The notes under the pieces were generated by a model. That model had not been told where the DNA came from and ran no database searches. It worked only from the letters and a program-made list of their open reading frames with translations. A stretch of DNA of 64,000 nucleotides from the NCBI GenBank assembly GCA_040386775.1, contig JAZKEU010000012.1, forward strand, positions 186,001-250,000, given 5' to 3'. Shown here one piece after another: positions 1-9,372 of this stretch (its first letter is position 1; each line of letters starts with the position of its first letter). The stretch comes from Bdellovibrionota bacterium (GTDB lineage Bacteria; Bdellovibrionota; Bdellovibrionia; Bdellovibrionales; JAEYZS01). A program made the translations under genes and the position numbers.

Positions 1-2237
1 AGAGCTCTCTCTAAAAACTCATCCACCATAAATGGATTTTCGGCCGAAATAAATTCACCATATTTATCAAAGTACTCTTCGAGATCTTCATCGGTCTCAA
101 GCACTTCCATCCTTCTACCGCCGATCACATAACTTGGACGGCAAAGAACGGGATAGTTGATTTCTTTGACGAATTGCTTTGCTTCATCAACCGTAAAAAT
201 CATTTTCGATTTTGGAATCTTTAAGTTGAGTTCGCGACAAACTTTCGAAAATTGCCCGCGATCTTCCGCTAGATCTATGGTTTGCAGCGAAGAACCTAAA
301 AGTTCATACCCGCCATCCACAAGTTTATGCGCAAGTCCGATGGAAGTCTGCCCTCCCCATTGCGGGATAAATCCTTTTGGACCGATAAATCTCATCACCT
401 CGTGAACGAATTCATAAGTGAGAGGTTCAAAGTAAAGTTCATTGGAAGTATCATAATCTGTCGAAACAGTTTCAGGGTTAGAGTTGATCATCACCACTCT
501 CAAGCCTTCTTTTTGAATCGCCTTAACGCCTCTTACACAACCGTAATCAAACTCAATGCCTTGGCCGATTCTATTCGGTCCGCTACCGATAACCACGATG
601 GTGTCTTTCTTTGATTGTTTTTCTGAAGGCTCTGACCAGTATGTCGAGTAGTAATATGGAGTTTCTGATTGGAATTCAGCTGCGCATGTATCCACTTGGA
701 AGAAACATGGATGGAGATTGTATTGCTCTCTCAACTCTCTGATAGATGCTTCTGAAACATTTTTGATCACGGCGATTTGTTTATCGGAGAAGCCTTTTCT
801 TTTTGCCTCTAGTAAAACGTCTTTATCCAATTGAACGCCTGTAAGAACCTGTTCATGGTCCATGATTTCTTTGAATTGTTCTAGGAACCAATAATCAATT
901 TGTGAAAGCTCGTGAATATACTCTGTAGTTTTTCCTTCTCTAAAAGCCTGCGCGATATAATGGATTCTTTCACTGTTCGGGTAAGCAATTTTTTGCTCTG
1001 AGAAAGTTACAGTTTTGAAACCGATTCCATCATTTTCTAAAGAGTGCAGAGCTTTTTGGAAAGATTCTTTAAACGTTCTCCCAATTCCCATAACCTCACC
1101 CACGCTCTTCATCTGAGTTGTGAGAACATCTTCTGTTCCTGGAAATTTTTCGAAAGCAAATCTTGGAATCTTAGTTACAACGTAGTCCAATGCCGGCTCA
1201 TAACAACATGGAGTTGATTTTGTAATGTCATTTGTAATTTCGTTTAAGCGATAACCAATGGAAAGCAGGGCTGCGATCTTGGCAATTGGGAATCCCGTGG
1301 CCTTCGAGGCCAGCGCTGATGATCTACTCACTCTGGGATTCATTTCAATTACGACACGCTCTTTTGTTTTTGGATCTACAGCAAACTGAACATTTGCTCC
1401 ACCCGTCTCAAGACCAATTTCATTTAAGATCTTTTGCGCTTCATCACGCATATCCTGGTATTCTTTGTCGGTCAGAGTTTGTTGTGGGGCCACCGTGATG
1501 CTATCACCAGTATGAATTCCACATGGATCAAAATTTTCGATAGAACAAATCACCACGAATGTTCCATCGCGATCTCTCATCACTTCCAGTTCGAATTCTT
1601 TCCAACCTAAAATGCTCTGTTCAATTAAAACTTCTGTAGTCGGGCTCTCGTAGAGGGCCATTTGCAGCATGCCACGATACTCATCGATAGAATATGCAAT
1701 TCCCCCACCGGCTCCTCCGAGTGTGTAGTTGGGTCTTAGGATAATTGGAAAACCCAACTCCTGTCCGCGCTCCCAACCTTCATCAAAACTTCTTACCAAA
1801 TAACTTTTGGGAGCTTTCGCACCCACTTTATCTAAAACGTGTTTAAATTTTTCGCGGTCTTCCGCTTTCTGAATGATTTCCGAAGATGTCCCCAACATTT
1901 TTACGTTGTGTTTTTCTAGAATTCCCAAACGATCCAACTCTAGAGCGGCATTCAATGCGGTTTGCCCACCAAGAGTAGGAATCAAGGAATCAGGTTTTTC
2001 TTTCTCGATGATGCGTTCGATAAATTGCGCTTTGAGAGGCTCAATGTAAACTTTCGTTGCAATTTCGGGATCTGTCATGATGGTCGCAGGATTGGAGTTG
2101 ATGAGGACAACTTCGAGTCCTTCTTTCATTAGAGCTTTACAGGCTTGGGTTCCTGAATAATCAAATTCACACGCTTGTCCAATGACTATGGGCCCACTGC
2201 CAAGAATCAACACCTTTTTTATCTTCGGATCTCTCAA
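1..2237 (-). CDS. carB: Carbamoyl-phosphate synthase large subunit, C-terminus cut by window edge
   Basis: Makes carbamoyl phosphate from bicarbonate, ATP and the ammonia delivered by CarA; first step of pyrimidine and arginine synthesis, cytoplasmic. About 745 of the usual ~1070 residues are visible. The N-terminus reads [20 protein letters not shown], and the duplicated half begins again near 1600-1660 ([17 protein letters not shown] is encoded near 560-600), so the first synthetase half is complete and the second half is partial. I chose a TTG start at 2237 because GAGGAG lies 7 bases upstream and no ATG comes before the conserved N-terminal strand. It is last in the pyrB-carA-hypothetical-carB operon. 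Identity is certain; the missing end is only a window effect. Confidence 0.97.
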   Translation of the reverse strand, partial: MRDPKIKKVLILGSGPIVIGQACEFDYSGTQACKALMKEGLEVVLINSNPATIMTDPEIATKVYIEPLKAQFIERIIEKEKPDSLIPTLGGQTALNAALELDRLGILEKHNVKMLGTSSEIIQKAEDREKFKHVLDKVGAKAPKSYLVRSFDEGWERGQELGFPIILRPNYTLGGAGGGIAYSIDEYRGMLQMALYESPTTEVLIEQSILGWKEFELEVMRDRDGTFVVICSIENFDPCGIHTGDSITVAPQQTLTDKEYQDMRDEAQKILNEIGLETGGANVQFAVDPKTKERVVIEMNPRVSRSSALASKATGFPIAKIAALLSIGYRLNEITNDITKSTPCCYEPALDYVVTKIPRFAFEKFPGTEDVLTTQMKSVGEVMGIGRTFKESFQKALHSLENDGIGFKTVTFSEQKIAYPNSERIHYIAQAFREGKTTEYIHELSQIDYWFLEQFKEIMDHEQVLTGVQLDKDVLLEAKRKGFSDKQIAVIKNVSEASIRELREQYNLHPCFFQVDTCAAEFQSETPYYYSTYWSEPSEKQSKKDTIVVIGSGPNRIGQGIEFDYGCVRGVKAIQKEGLRVVMINSNPETVSTDYDTSNELYFEPLTYEFVHEVMRFIGPKGFIPQWGGQTSIGLAHKLVDGGYELLGSSLQTIDLAEDRGQFSKVCRELNLKIPKSKMIFTVDEAKQFVKEINYPVLCRPSYVIGGRRMEVLETDEDLEEYFDKYGEFISAENPFMVDEFLERA

Positions 2238-2272
2238 GGATTAGCTCCTCTGATCAAACGATCAGCTTTGTG

Positions 2273-2920
2273 CTATACTCTAAAAGTGTTTTCGTTCGTA
2301 TAAATAAATTTTGGTAAAATATGTTTATACTGATCCACTTTATTTTTCATCCTTAAAAGTTTGAGCAATAGCTTTTCTTTCTCATCCTGAGAAGCTTTTT
2401 TGTTCGCTTTAATTTCTTTTAAAATATACTTTTTAGCTTCGAGCGGATGAAAACAAAATCCCTTTGCAAATACAAAAGTATCTGTATGCGGAATCACTCT
2501 TACACTGAAAAGATCATCTTTATTGAAGCCGGCATTGATGTCCGAATTTTTTATTACTATTTTATCATTAGTGAATAAATCTTTAATGTAAATATCGTTG
2601 TCTTTGATTTTTGTGAATTCAAAAACGCTGTGATTTGCATTCAAAAGAGATTTAAAATGTTCTGTATCGGACTCTCTTTTTGGAAATTTTTTATCCTGGA
2701 GAGCAAATTCGATAGGTGTGAGGGCCGGGCCGGAAAGCTTTCTAGTGAAAAGATACCAATCTAAAAATTGCGACATACGTAAATTGAATTGAGCTGTGTC
2801 ATCGTCAACACTGGGAATTGATCTTTCAAAAAATTCCACTTTTGCCTTAATGATTTCGTCAGCGTATTCATCACTTGTGTAAAGTGTTAAAAGACGATCC
2901 AAAACTTCTTCGAATATCAT
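2273..2920 (-). CDS. Conserved-looking hypothetical protein between carA and carB
   Basis: Soluble, charged protein of 215 residues with no signal peptide or membrane segment and no domain I recognise. The N-terminal half is acidic and helical-looking (IFEEVLDRLLTLYTSDEY), and the C-terminus is rich in Lys. A start 30 bases further up is open, but ATG 2920 has AAGAGG at good spacing, so I use it. It sits in the middle of the pyrimidine operon, 35 bases before carB and about 50 after carA, and is almost surely cotranscribed. Its position suggests a link to carbamoyl phosphate synthesis or only to operon expression; the sequence does not say which. Confidence 0.8.
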   Translation of the reverse strand: MIFEEVLDRLLTLYTSDEYADEIIKAKVEFFERSIPSVDDDTAQFNLRMSQFLDWYLFTRKLSGPALTPIEFALQDKKFPKRESDTEHFKSLLNANHSVFEFTKIKDNDIYIKDLFTNDKIVIKNSDINAGFNKDDLFSVRVIPHTDTFVFAKGFCFHPLEAKKYILKEIKANKKASQDEKEKLLLKLLRMKNKVDQYKHILPKFIYTNENTFRV

Positions 2921-2970
2921 TTTCTTGCCTCTTAATTCTCTGCCTAACAAGTCTCTTCGCGAATCACTAT

Positions 2971-4044
2971 TTATCGCCCTAACAACTCTACGAAATGTTC
3001 AAACAAATATCTAGCATCTCGTGGTCCAGGACTATTCTCCGGGTGGAATTGAACGCTGAGCGCATTCCACTTCTTGCTCCTAATTCCAGCAACAGTATTG
3101 TCGTACAAATTGACGTGAGTAACGTCTATATCCATGCTCAAGCTTTTAGCATCCACGGCATATCCATGGTTCTGACTTGTCATGTATATTTTCTGGGCAA
3201 TATTGTCTTTGATGGGATGATTTGCACCGCGGTGTCCGAATTTTAATTTATAAGTTTTCCCACCCAAGGCTAACGAAAGTAATTGATGCCCCATGCAAAT
3301 ACCAAAGATGGGTTTCACTCCCAAAAGCGCTTTAATTGTATCTACGCTTTTTTCTACCAGAGCCGGATCGCCTGGGCCGTTAGATAAAATAATTCCACTC
3401 GGCTTGTAATCAAGAATTTCTTTATGAGAGGTACGCGAGGGAAAAATACAAACTTCTTCTACGAGAGCCAATGTTTCTCTAAGAATATTTTCTTTTACAC
3501 CATAATCGATCATGGCAATTCTAAGGCCGTTCTTTTTTGCGCCTTTGCGGATTTCTTTTTGTTTTTTAGACACTAAGAATGCCCAGTCGGGATCAATGTT
3601 TTTTGCCTTAGCAATTAAGCTCTGAGATTTTTCTAAGGCCTCTGCCTTTGTTTCTGACTGAACTAGCGCTCCCCACTGCGTGCCTTTTCGTAAAGACATC
3701 GTAAGCTTTCGGGTGTCTACCTTATGAAATATAGGGACATTATTTTTTTCTAAGGTTTTGACCCAAGTTTTTTCGCGATCCGAGTTTTGAATTTCCAAGG
3801 CAATAAAACCTTGAATATGAACTTTATCAGACTCCCAAACCGCTGGGTCTGCTCCATAGTTTCCTTGCTGTGAAGCCGTACAGACTAAAATTTGAGAAAA
3901 GTACGATGGGTCGGTCGCCATCTCTTCAAAACCCGAGTGCGAAGTATTGAAAACGACTTCCCCTGCTTTATCGGGACCTGATATCCACTCACCTTGAAAA
4001 GTTTCGCCGGACTCCAAAACAAGAAAACCATTCTTCTTACTCAT
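2971..4044 (-). CDS. carA: Carbamoyl-phosphate synthase small (glutaminase) subunit
   Basis: Hydrolyses glutamine and channels ammonia to CarB. At 357 residues it has normal length. The N-terminal CarA-specific domain (about 1-150) is followed by a class I glutamine amidotransferase domain with nucleophile Cys250 in FGICMGHQLL and the His334/Glu336 pair in VQFHPENSPG, so the triad is complete. The ATG at 4044 overlaps the pyrB stop by 4 bases (ATGA), indicating translational coupling with pyrB upstream. Confidence 0.98.
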   Translation of the reverse strand: MSKKNGFLVLESGETFQGEWISGPDKAGEVVFNTSHSGFEEMATDPSYFSQILVCTASQQGNYGADPAVWESDKVHIQGFIALEIQNSDREKTWVKTLEKNNVPIFHKVDTRKLTMSLRKGTQWGALVQSETKAEALEKSQSLIAKAKNIDPDWAFLVSKKQKEIRKGAKKNGLRIAMIDYGVKENILRETLALVEEVCIFPSRTSHKEILDYKPSGIILSNGPGDPALVEKSVDTIKALLGVKPIFGICMGHQLLSLALGGKTYKLKFGHRGANHPIKDNIAQKIYMTSQNHGYAVDAKSLSMDIDVTHVNLYDNTVAGIRSKKWNALSVQFHPENSPGPRDARYLFEHFVELLGR

Positions 4045-4961
4045 CTGCCGTCTCCGATAATGGAATCAATTAGAGCTCGTCTAATTTTTCTACCATTCTC
4101 TACTTGTTTGAAAATGCAGTTCCTTGGATCATCTAAAATTTCAGATTGAATCTCGATTCCACGGTTGAATGGTCCCGGATGCATAATGATACCGTCTTTT
4201 TTCCAATTTTTTAGTCTTTGCTCTGTGATGGAGTAATTTTTTACGAAATTTTCTTTGAGTTTGGCATAGGATTGGATTCCATTTCCAAATTCTTCGTGTC
4301 TTTCAAATTGAGTTCTTAAAGACATTAAAACGGTTGCCCATTCCATGCCTTCTTCAAGTTTATCAAAGATTTTGATGCCATCATATTTACCTTTTAGAGG
4401 TAAAAATCCTTCTGGTGCACACAGGGCTACTTCTATGCCCAAGATTTTCATCAATTCAATGTTGGATTGAACAACTCTAGAGTGCTTGATATCCCCTACA
4501 AAAAGAACCTTCTCACCTTTAAGATTTTTTCTTTCTTTTGAAATTGTATAGCAATCAAGAAGAGCCTGGGTCGGATGCCCACTCATTCCCTCTCCCGCGT
4601 TGATGATAGGAGCGTTGATGTGCGCTGATAAATCTTTTAAATTCTCATCAGGGTAACCATGTCGAATGATAAATAAATCAAAACCCATGGCCTCAAGGTT
4701 TAAAAGTGTATCCAGAACTGTTTCGCCTTTTTTAAGTGAGCTGGATTCTGGGTTGAAAGTCACCGATTGCATTCCGCAATCTCTCACGGCCAAGTCAAAA
4801 CTGATCTGAGTTCTGGTCGAAGGTTCAAAGAACAACAAACACGCATTCTTATTTTGATATTTATAGTGTGGCGCTAGCTTATCCGCCTTATCAAAAAGGA
4901 ATAGAATATCATCTTGTTTAGAATTTATGAAATTGATGAAATGTCGGTTATGGAAGGACAT
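4041..4961 (-). CDS. pyrB: Aspartate carbamoyltransferase catalytic subunit
   Basis: Condenses carbamoyl phosphate with aspartate, the committed pyrimidine step. 306 residues, typical of the catalytic chain. The carbamoyl-phosphate loop FFEPSTRTQISF is at residues 44-55 and HPTQALLD follows near 150; HPGPFNRGIEI near the C-terminus is the aspartate-side loop. First gene of the pyrB-carA-carB operon. No pyrI regulatory subunit is adjacent. No convincing Shine-Dalgarno is seen before ATG 4961, so initiation may be weak or leaderless. Confidence 0.97.
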   Translation of the reverse strand: MSFHNRHFINFINSKQDDILFLFDKADKLAPHYKYQNKNACLLFFEPSTRTQISFDLAVRDCGMQSVTFNPESSSLKKGETVLDTLLNLEAMGFDLFIIRHGYPDENLKDLSAHINAPIINAGEGMSGHPTQALLDCYTISKERKNLKGEKVLFVGDIKHSRVVQSNIELMKILGIEVALCAPEGFLPLKGKYDGIKIFDKLEEGMEWATVLMSLRTQFERHEEFGNGIQSYAKLKENFVKNYSITEQRLKNWKKDGIIMHPGPFNRGIEIQSEILDDPRNCIFKQVENGRKIRRALIDSIIGDGR

Positions 4962-5048
4962 TAAAATTCATCGTATCTGCAAAGATTTTTGGTGTCTATA
5001 GAAAATAATCTAAAGCTAATACGATAAAAATCAATATTGTGCGTTAAA

Positions 5049-5072
5049 GAGCGTTAGCACAAGCCAACGCTC
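5049..5072 (-). terminator. Weak hairpin after the 5083-6108 gene
   Basis: GAGCGTT and AACGCTC pair around a short GC-ACAA-GC core with one A/C mismatch. On the minus strand it follows the stop at 5083 by about 10 bases, but the trailing T run is poor (TTT then AACG). It may be a weak intrinsic terminator separating this gene from the pyrB promoter region. Confidence 0.4.
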
Positions 5073-5082
5073 CAATCATCGC

Positions 5083-6108
5083 CTAATCAAATTGAGAAAG
5101 GATTACTGTTTCATACTCTACCAGTATGTTGTTTCCGTTAGCATCCAGTCTAACACTTCGACCTGATATCCCTTGTCTAAAACAAGTATTCGTTATTTTT
5201 CCAATTACTGGCTTCCAGTGCAGATTTCTGTTTCCTACAAATAAAGCATTATAGGTAGTATCTGAGGCCTCAGAACTGACAAGACTAAAATTACTAATGT
5301 CATACTTCATAATCCAACGGCCGGCACTATTACTATGGACTTCACTCACCAACTTGAATTGAGGTTTATTATTTACCAGCTGAACTGCTGCTGATCCCAA
5401 AGTCTGCGCAGAATACCCCCCACCATTATGTGGATCTTTAAGCATAAAACCACCATCATCCACGTTGTCCGTCCATGGAGAGCAATGATTTTCGAAGTAG
5501 CATGTGCGCATACGCTTATGCACTTTAAACTTACCTACCCATTTTGCAGTTTGATTTGGAAGTGGAATTTTGCTTAAAAGATCTCTCTCCGATAAAGAGT
5601 TGCCAGGACAACTTGCTGGATCAAAAGGATCATTGCTTGGAATAGGATCACAAGTGCAATTATTTCCGATAGACTCGATCGCTTGACCCACTTGATCTGC
5701 AAAAGACTCGTCAGCAATATCAAAATGATGTACAGATTCATGGGCCAAGATAGTTATTGCATCATTGATACTTTTAATACCAGGACGGCAAGATTCAAAA
5801 GACAATATGACTGTCGAATTAGGATTTGATTGCGTAAAAGCACACGTACTTTGCTCATCCGTAATCCACACATGAGGGCTCTTCATGATATCCGACGCCA
5901 GTTGCTCTTTATTTTTCATAATCCAAGATACAACTTCTGGATTCACATCCACACTGAAGGCACAGGACTTAGCACTTTGCACTCTTTCGGCAGTATAGCT
6001 TCGAGCTTCTTCAAATAGGATTCTCAATGGATCTCCTCCATTGCCTACTTCTCCGGCCACGGCGCCAGTAGTAATAATAAAAAATAACATCCATATAATA
6101 TTCTTCAT
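5083..6108 (-). CDS. Secreted HExxHH protein, putative zinc metalloprotease-like, paired with a TIGR02147 regulator
   Basis: 341 residues. A signal peptide (MKNIIWMLFFIITTGAVAG) is followed at once by GNGGDP. HESVHH at residues 123-128 fits an HExxH zinc site, with acidic residues of DIADESFADQ just after as possible third ligands. About 10 Cys in the mature part suggest disulfides and a periplasmic or extracellular location. The C-terminal half (about 190-341) is beta-rich and unrecognised. The start ATG overlaps the stop of the TIGR02147 gene upstream (ATGA), so the two are translationally coupled. Protease activity is inferred from the motif alone. The GNG..GDP motif and HExxHH core are shared with the proteins at 7131 and 8292. 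Confidence 0.75.
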   Translation of the reverse strand: MKNIIWMLFFIITTGAVAGEVGNGGDPLRILFEEARSYTAERVQSAKSCAFSVDVNPEVVSWIMKNKEQLASDIMKSPHVWITDEQSTCAFTQSNPNSTVILSFESCRPGIKSINDAITILAHESVHHFDIADESFADQVGQAIESIGNNCTCDPIPSNDPFDPASCPGNSLSERDLLSKIPLPNQTAKWVGKFKVHKRMRTCYFENHCSPWTDNVDDGGFMLKDPHNGGGYSAQTLGSAAVQLVNNKPQFKLVSEVHSNSAGRWIMKYDISNFSLVSSEASDTTYNALFVGNRNLHWKPVIGKITNTCFRQGISGRSVRLDANGNNILVEYETVILSQFD

Positions 6109-6920
6109 ACCTTCTCCCCTTCTTTGTATTTTTTTGTTAATCTAAATAAATTAAAATTTAAGCAATAAACTTCTTCAGGTCTTAGGTTGTGAGATTTGAC
6201 CCAATTGTTAATGTCTCTTCGAAAATTTTTGATTTTACTCTTTAATTCTTTCATCAAAGTCAGATCTAAAGGAATGGTAATCGTCGTTATATCTCTCTCT
6301 TCAACGCTTTGAAAATCTATTGCTTCGATGGCTTTTTCTAAAATTTGTCGATGGAAATCTTTGATGGCCTGGGAAGGAATATCGCTAGGGGTTGTTATTG
6401 TTTTGTTAAGGCCTTTTATTTTGTCTTTCTTGGCTTCAAGCAAATTGAGCTTTTTTAATCTTCTCAGCGCCTGATCGACTTGAAATTTACTTACATTTAA
6501 ACGATCCGATATCCATTTGCTATCTTCAGTAAAAGAATGGGTTTCCACCAAATCTAAAATTGCATAGTGATACCAATCAGAAATAATTTTAAAAGTATCT
6601 AAGTTTATTTCAGAAAAGCCCAAATCTTTTTCTTTAGTTTCAGCTATATATTTTTTAGCAATTTTTCTGGTTTTATCACTTCTGCCATGGGCCGCAAGGA
6701 CCTGATTTAAAAATAATTCTTTTTCTTTCTGTGAAAGGTTCAAGTTCTTAGCTATTTTTTCAGCGTTGACTAAAGACAGGCCACTCTTAGCATTCAAGAT
6801 ATCAGACAACCGGCTGACAGGAATATCTAAGTCTCTTGCATAGGCACGCAAAGAATATCTAGGATTTTTTTTAATCCTATTTTGGAAATGATTTTTAATT
6901 ACACTTTTGTAGCTCGACAT
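6105..6920 (-). CDS. TIGR02147-family regulator
   Basis: 271 residues, cytoplasmic. The N-terminal block (about 5-65) has NPRYSLRAYARDLDIP and looks like an XRE-type helix-turn-helix. A middle winged-helix-like part (about 110-170, ISDWYHYAILDLVET then WISDRLNVSKFQVDQALRRL) and the C-terminal segment ending in an FRRDINNWV helix are typical of TIGR02147/DUF4423 proteins, a family enriched in Bdellovibrio and Fibrobacter. It is first in a two-gene operon with the secreted HExxH protein, so it probably controls that partner or is autoregulatory; ligand and operator are unknown. Confidence 0.88.
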   Translation of the reverse strand: MSSYKSVIKNHFQNRIKKNPRYSLRAYARDLDIPVSRLSDILNAKSGLSLVNAEKIAKNLNLSQKEKELFLNQVLAAHGRSDKTRKIAKKYIAETKEKDLGFSEINLDTFKIISDWYHYAILDLVETHSFTEDSKWISDRLNVSKFQVDQALRRLKKLNLLEAKKDKIKGLNKTITTPSDIPSQAIKDFHRQILEKAIEAIDFQSVEERDITTITIPLDLTLMKELKSKIKNFRRDINNWVKSHNLRPEEVYCLNFNLFRLTKKYKEGEKV

Positions 6921-7041
6921 GTAAATAGCATACGAACTTCATTTTAGGAATCAAGATCAAACGGAACATAGTGTTCTGCGAGACCTGGAACATTTTGGTA
7001 AATACTTAATTATATTGGATTAACGCAGAGGATTCGAAGAT

Positions 7042-7077
7042 TAACGGGTTTAAGTTCGACAGAATTTAAACCCGTTA
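7042..7077. terminator. 12-bp inverted repeat between the two TIGR02147 modules
   Basis: TAACGGGTTTAA and TTAAACCCGTTA form a perfect 12-bp stem with a 12-base loop. It lies about 55 bases past the stop of the 7131-8237 gene on the minus strand, where it could end transcription. There is no T run, so it may instead be an operator for the 6105-6920 promoter, which starts about 120 bases further on. Confidence 0.45.
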
Positions 7078-7130
7078 CAAGTGTCCATGGTGGGCCAAAC
7101 CAAAACTGGTCTAGCTAAGAAAACATACCT

Positions 7131-8237
7131 TTACTGAAATAAATCTTTCATTAGAATTTCGTCAGCTTTACGACAACCACCAAAAAATCTTGGTTTTTTC
7201 TTACAGAATTTATTTGGCCATTTTTTTAGTGGATCTGCATAACCTAGGTCCAAGGCCATTTGTCGAATCACTTCATACCCCTCATATGCCTTTGCCATGT
7301 CAGGAAGAGTGACTTTATAATCATAAACTCGAGCAATTTCTCTACCAAGAGCGTATGATACAGATACAAGAGGTAAATCCCACGCATTTTCTACACTTCC
7401 ATCTGGTAAATTATTAAAGTTTTTTGCGTTTAATTGTTCCTGCATATGCATAACGCTTAATTGTCGCTCCATATTCATGCCACCTACTCCAAAAGATGCA
7501 CCCTCAAGGCATAGCTTCAATCCAAAAGGGTCTCCTTTTTGTCGTATTGGACATACTTCCGTTGATTTGCTACCCATTTTTCCATTGGTCTCAGGGATCC
7601 TATCCCAATATTCAAAAATTTGGCGAACAGGAACAACTCCTTCTCTAATATAAATGCCTTTTGAAATTGCCGAAACGAGCTCTGGCTGTAATTGGCCAAT
7701 CATGATTTGCTTGGCAAACAACTCAACCAATTCTTCATCTTGAGATAAAGAATATCTGAGCGTGTGATGCAAAATCTCGTGGATTAAAAGTTTAGTAAAA
7801 CTTTCTAAATCATAATCTAGTACGCGCTTACTAAAAAAAATCACACTTCCTTCATATGGCTCTGTAACAGCGCCATAGCCAATAATTCTTTGTTTATTCT
7901 TGCGCGCATAACTAGTAGACGTCGGCCATGAGGCGATGTTCTCTAGGTATACATATTTATTTTTTGAGGCTAAGCTTTTCATTTCAGATATCGTAGAGTT
8001 GATTAATGATTGCGGTAAGTTTGAATTTAAAAGTTTATTTTCCGCAAGCTTCATAGCTTCCTCTAATTTTTGTTTATCTGGGAAACTCGTCACAGCAATT
8101 AAGTATGGATCTCCGCTTGAACCATTTCCACTTTGCCCTTCATAGATAGGTTTCTTTTCTGGCTCACCAGAATGGGCTTTACCCGCCAATGCCAGCATTA
8201 ATGTCAGTGCACAAATGCTCAATTTTTTTATTTTCAT
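7131..8237 (-). CDS. Secreted HExxHH protein, downstream tandem paralogue
   Basis: 368 residues with a clear signal peptide (MKIKKLSICALTLMLALAGK, cleavage near AHSG) and the mature-end motif GNGSSGDP at 38-44. HEILHH at 153-158 followed by SQDEELVELFAKQ fits a gluzincin-like HExxH...E zinc site. Four or more Cys lie in the C-terminal third (KFCKKKPRFFGGCRKAD). It is a tandem copy of the 8292-9362 protein; both begin MKIKKLSICAL and end LMKDLFQ. A good AAGGAG lies before ATG 8237. Third gene of the regulator-led operon. Peptidase activity is inferred. Confidence 0.8.
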   Translation of the reverse strand: MKIKKLSICALTLMLALAGKAHSGEPEKKPIYEGQSGNGSSGDPYLIAVTSFPDKQKLEEAMKLAENKLLNSNLPQSLINSTISEMKSLASKNKYVYLENIASWPTSTSYARKNKQRIIGYGAVTEPYEGSVIFFSKRVLDYDLESFTKLLIHEILHHTLRYSLSQDEELVELFAKQIMIGQLQPELVSAISKGIYIREGVVPVRQIFEYWDRIPETNGKMGSKSTEVCPIRQKGDPFGLKLCLEGASFGVGGMNMERQLSVMHMQEQLNAKNFNNLPDGSVENAWDLPLVSVSYALGREIARVYDYKVTLPDMAKAYEGYEVIRQMALDLGYADPLKKWPNKFCKKKPRFFGGCRKADEILMKDLFQ

Positions 8238-8291
8238 AAGTTACTCCTTAATTTTTTCTTTGGTTATCTGTTGCAAACTAACATCTAGCTT

Positions 8292-9362
8292 TTACTGAAA
8301 TAAATCTTTCATTAGAACTCTATCCGTACCATTGCATCTTCCTGTAAAAAGAGTTCGTTTTTTCTTACAAAAAATGTCAGACCATCTATTAAGAGGATCC
8401 TGATAACCTAGATCCATCACCATTTTTCTAATCGCCTTGTATCCACGCACATGTGTAATCGTTATACCTTGATAACCCTCCACTCGCTCTATTTCTTCAG
8501 ACACAACTTCAGACACAAAATCTACAGGCAGATTCCAAACGTTTTCTGATTTTAATTTCGTTATCATATTAACTCCATTTATCCCATAGCGTGCAGCTTC
8601 CAGGCATACACGTACGACAAACTCCTCCATTTCTTTTGTCTTCTTCTTCTTATTTAAATTTTGTAAACATACTTTAAACGCTCTGGTCTCAAGTTTGGAA
8701 TTTACAACAGGTATGCGATTCCAATATTCAAGAATTTGACTAGCACGAACCACGCCTTCTCTAATGTAAATTCCTTTAGAAATAGCCAAAAGAATCTCAG
8801 GCTCAACTTTGCCTAGCATAACTTGCTGAGCGATCAACTCCACAAGCTCTTCATCTGTAGAAAGATTGTAATCTAAGCTATGATGGAGAAGCTCATGAAT
8901 TAGATGTTTTGTAAAAGCTTCGAGATCATACTCAAGCGCACGCTTGCTGAAGTAAATGATGGTCCCCTCAAATGGCTCTGTTAATGCACCAAAGCCAGTG
9001 AAAATTTTCGCAGCTTCTGAGTCAGCACTAGACATTTTTTCTTTCAATAAAACTAAACTCTCTAAATAAAGATATTTATCATCTGCGGCCAGTTTCTTCA
9101 TTTCAGCTATAGTAGAAGTGATTAGAGAATTAGAAAGATTAGAACTGAGAAGCTTTTTTTCAGCAAGCTCCATAGCTTTATTTAACTTATCCTTGTCTGG
9201 GAAAGTTACTGCATGCACATCATATGGATCTCCACTATTACTCGATCCATTACCACTCTGACCTTTGTAAACTGGCTTTATTTCGGACTCGCCAGAATAC
9301 GATACACTCGCCGATGCCAGTATTAGTACCAATGCACAAATGCTCAATTTTTTTATTTTCAT
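8292..9362 (-). CDS. Secreted HExxHH protein, upstream tandem paralogue
   Basis: 356 residues. Signal peptide MKIKKLSICALVLILASAS, then GNGSSNSGDP at 38-46, HELLHH at 156-161 and STDEELVELIAQQ behind it, the same putative zinc site as its neighbour. It follows the regulator stop by 10 bases with AAGGAG upstream of the ATG, so it is cotranscribed with it. The middle region (about 105-120 and 225-275) differs from the 7131 copy by several indels, while the ends are nearly identical, indicating a duplication kept similar at its ends. Confidence 0.8.
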   Translation of the reverse strand: MKIKKLSICALVLILASASVSYSGESEIKPVYKGQSGNGSSNSGDPYDVHAVTFPDKDKLNKAMELAEKKLLSSNLSNSLITSTIAEMKKLAADDKYLYLESLVLLKEKMSSADSEAAKIFTGFGALTEPFEGTIIYFSKRALEYDLEAFTKHLIHELLHHSLDYNLSTDEELVELIAQQVMLGKVEPEILLAISKGIYIREGVVRASQILEYWNRIPVVNSKLETRAFKVCLQNLNKKKKTKEMEEFVVRVCLEAARYGINGVNMITKLKSENVWNLPVDFVSEVVSEEIERVEGYQGITITHVRGYKAIRKMVMDLGYQDPLNRWSDIFCKKKRTLFTGRCNGTDRVLMKDLFQ

Positions 9363-9372
9363 AAATTACTCC

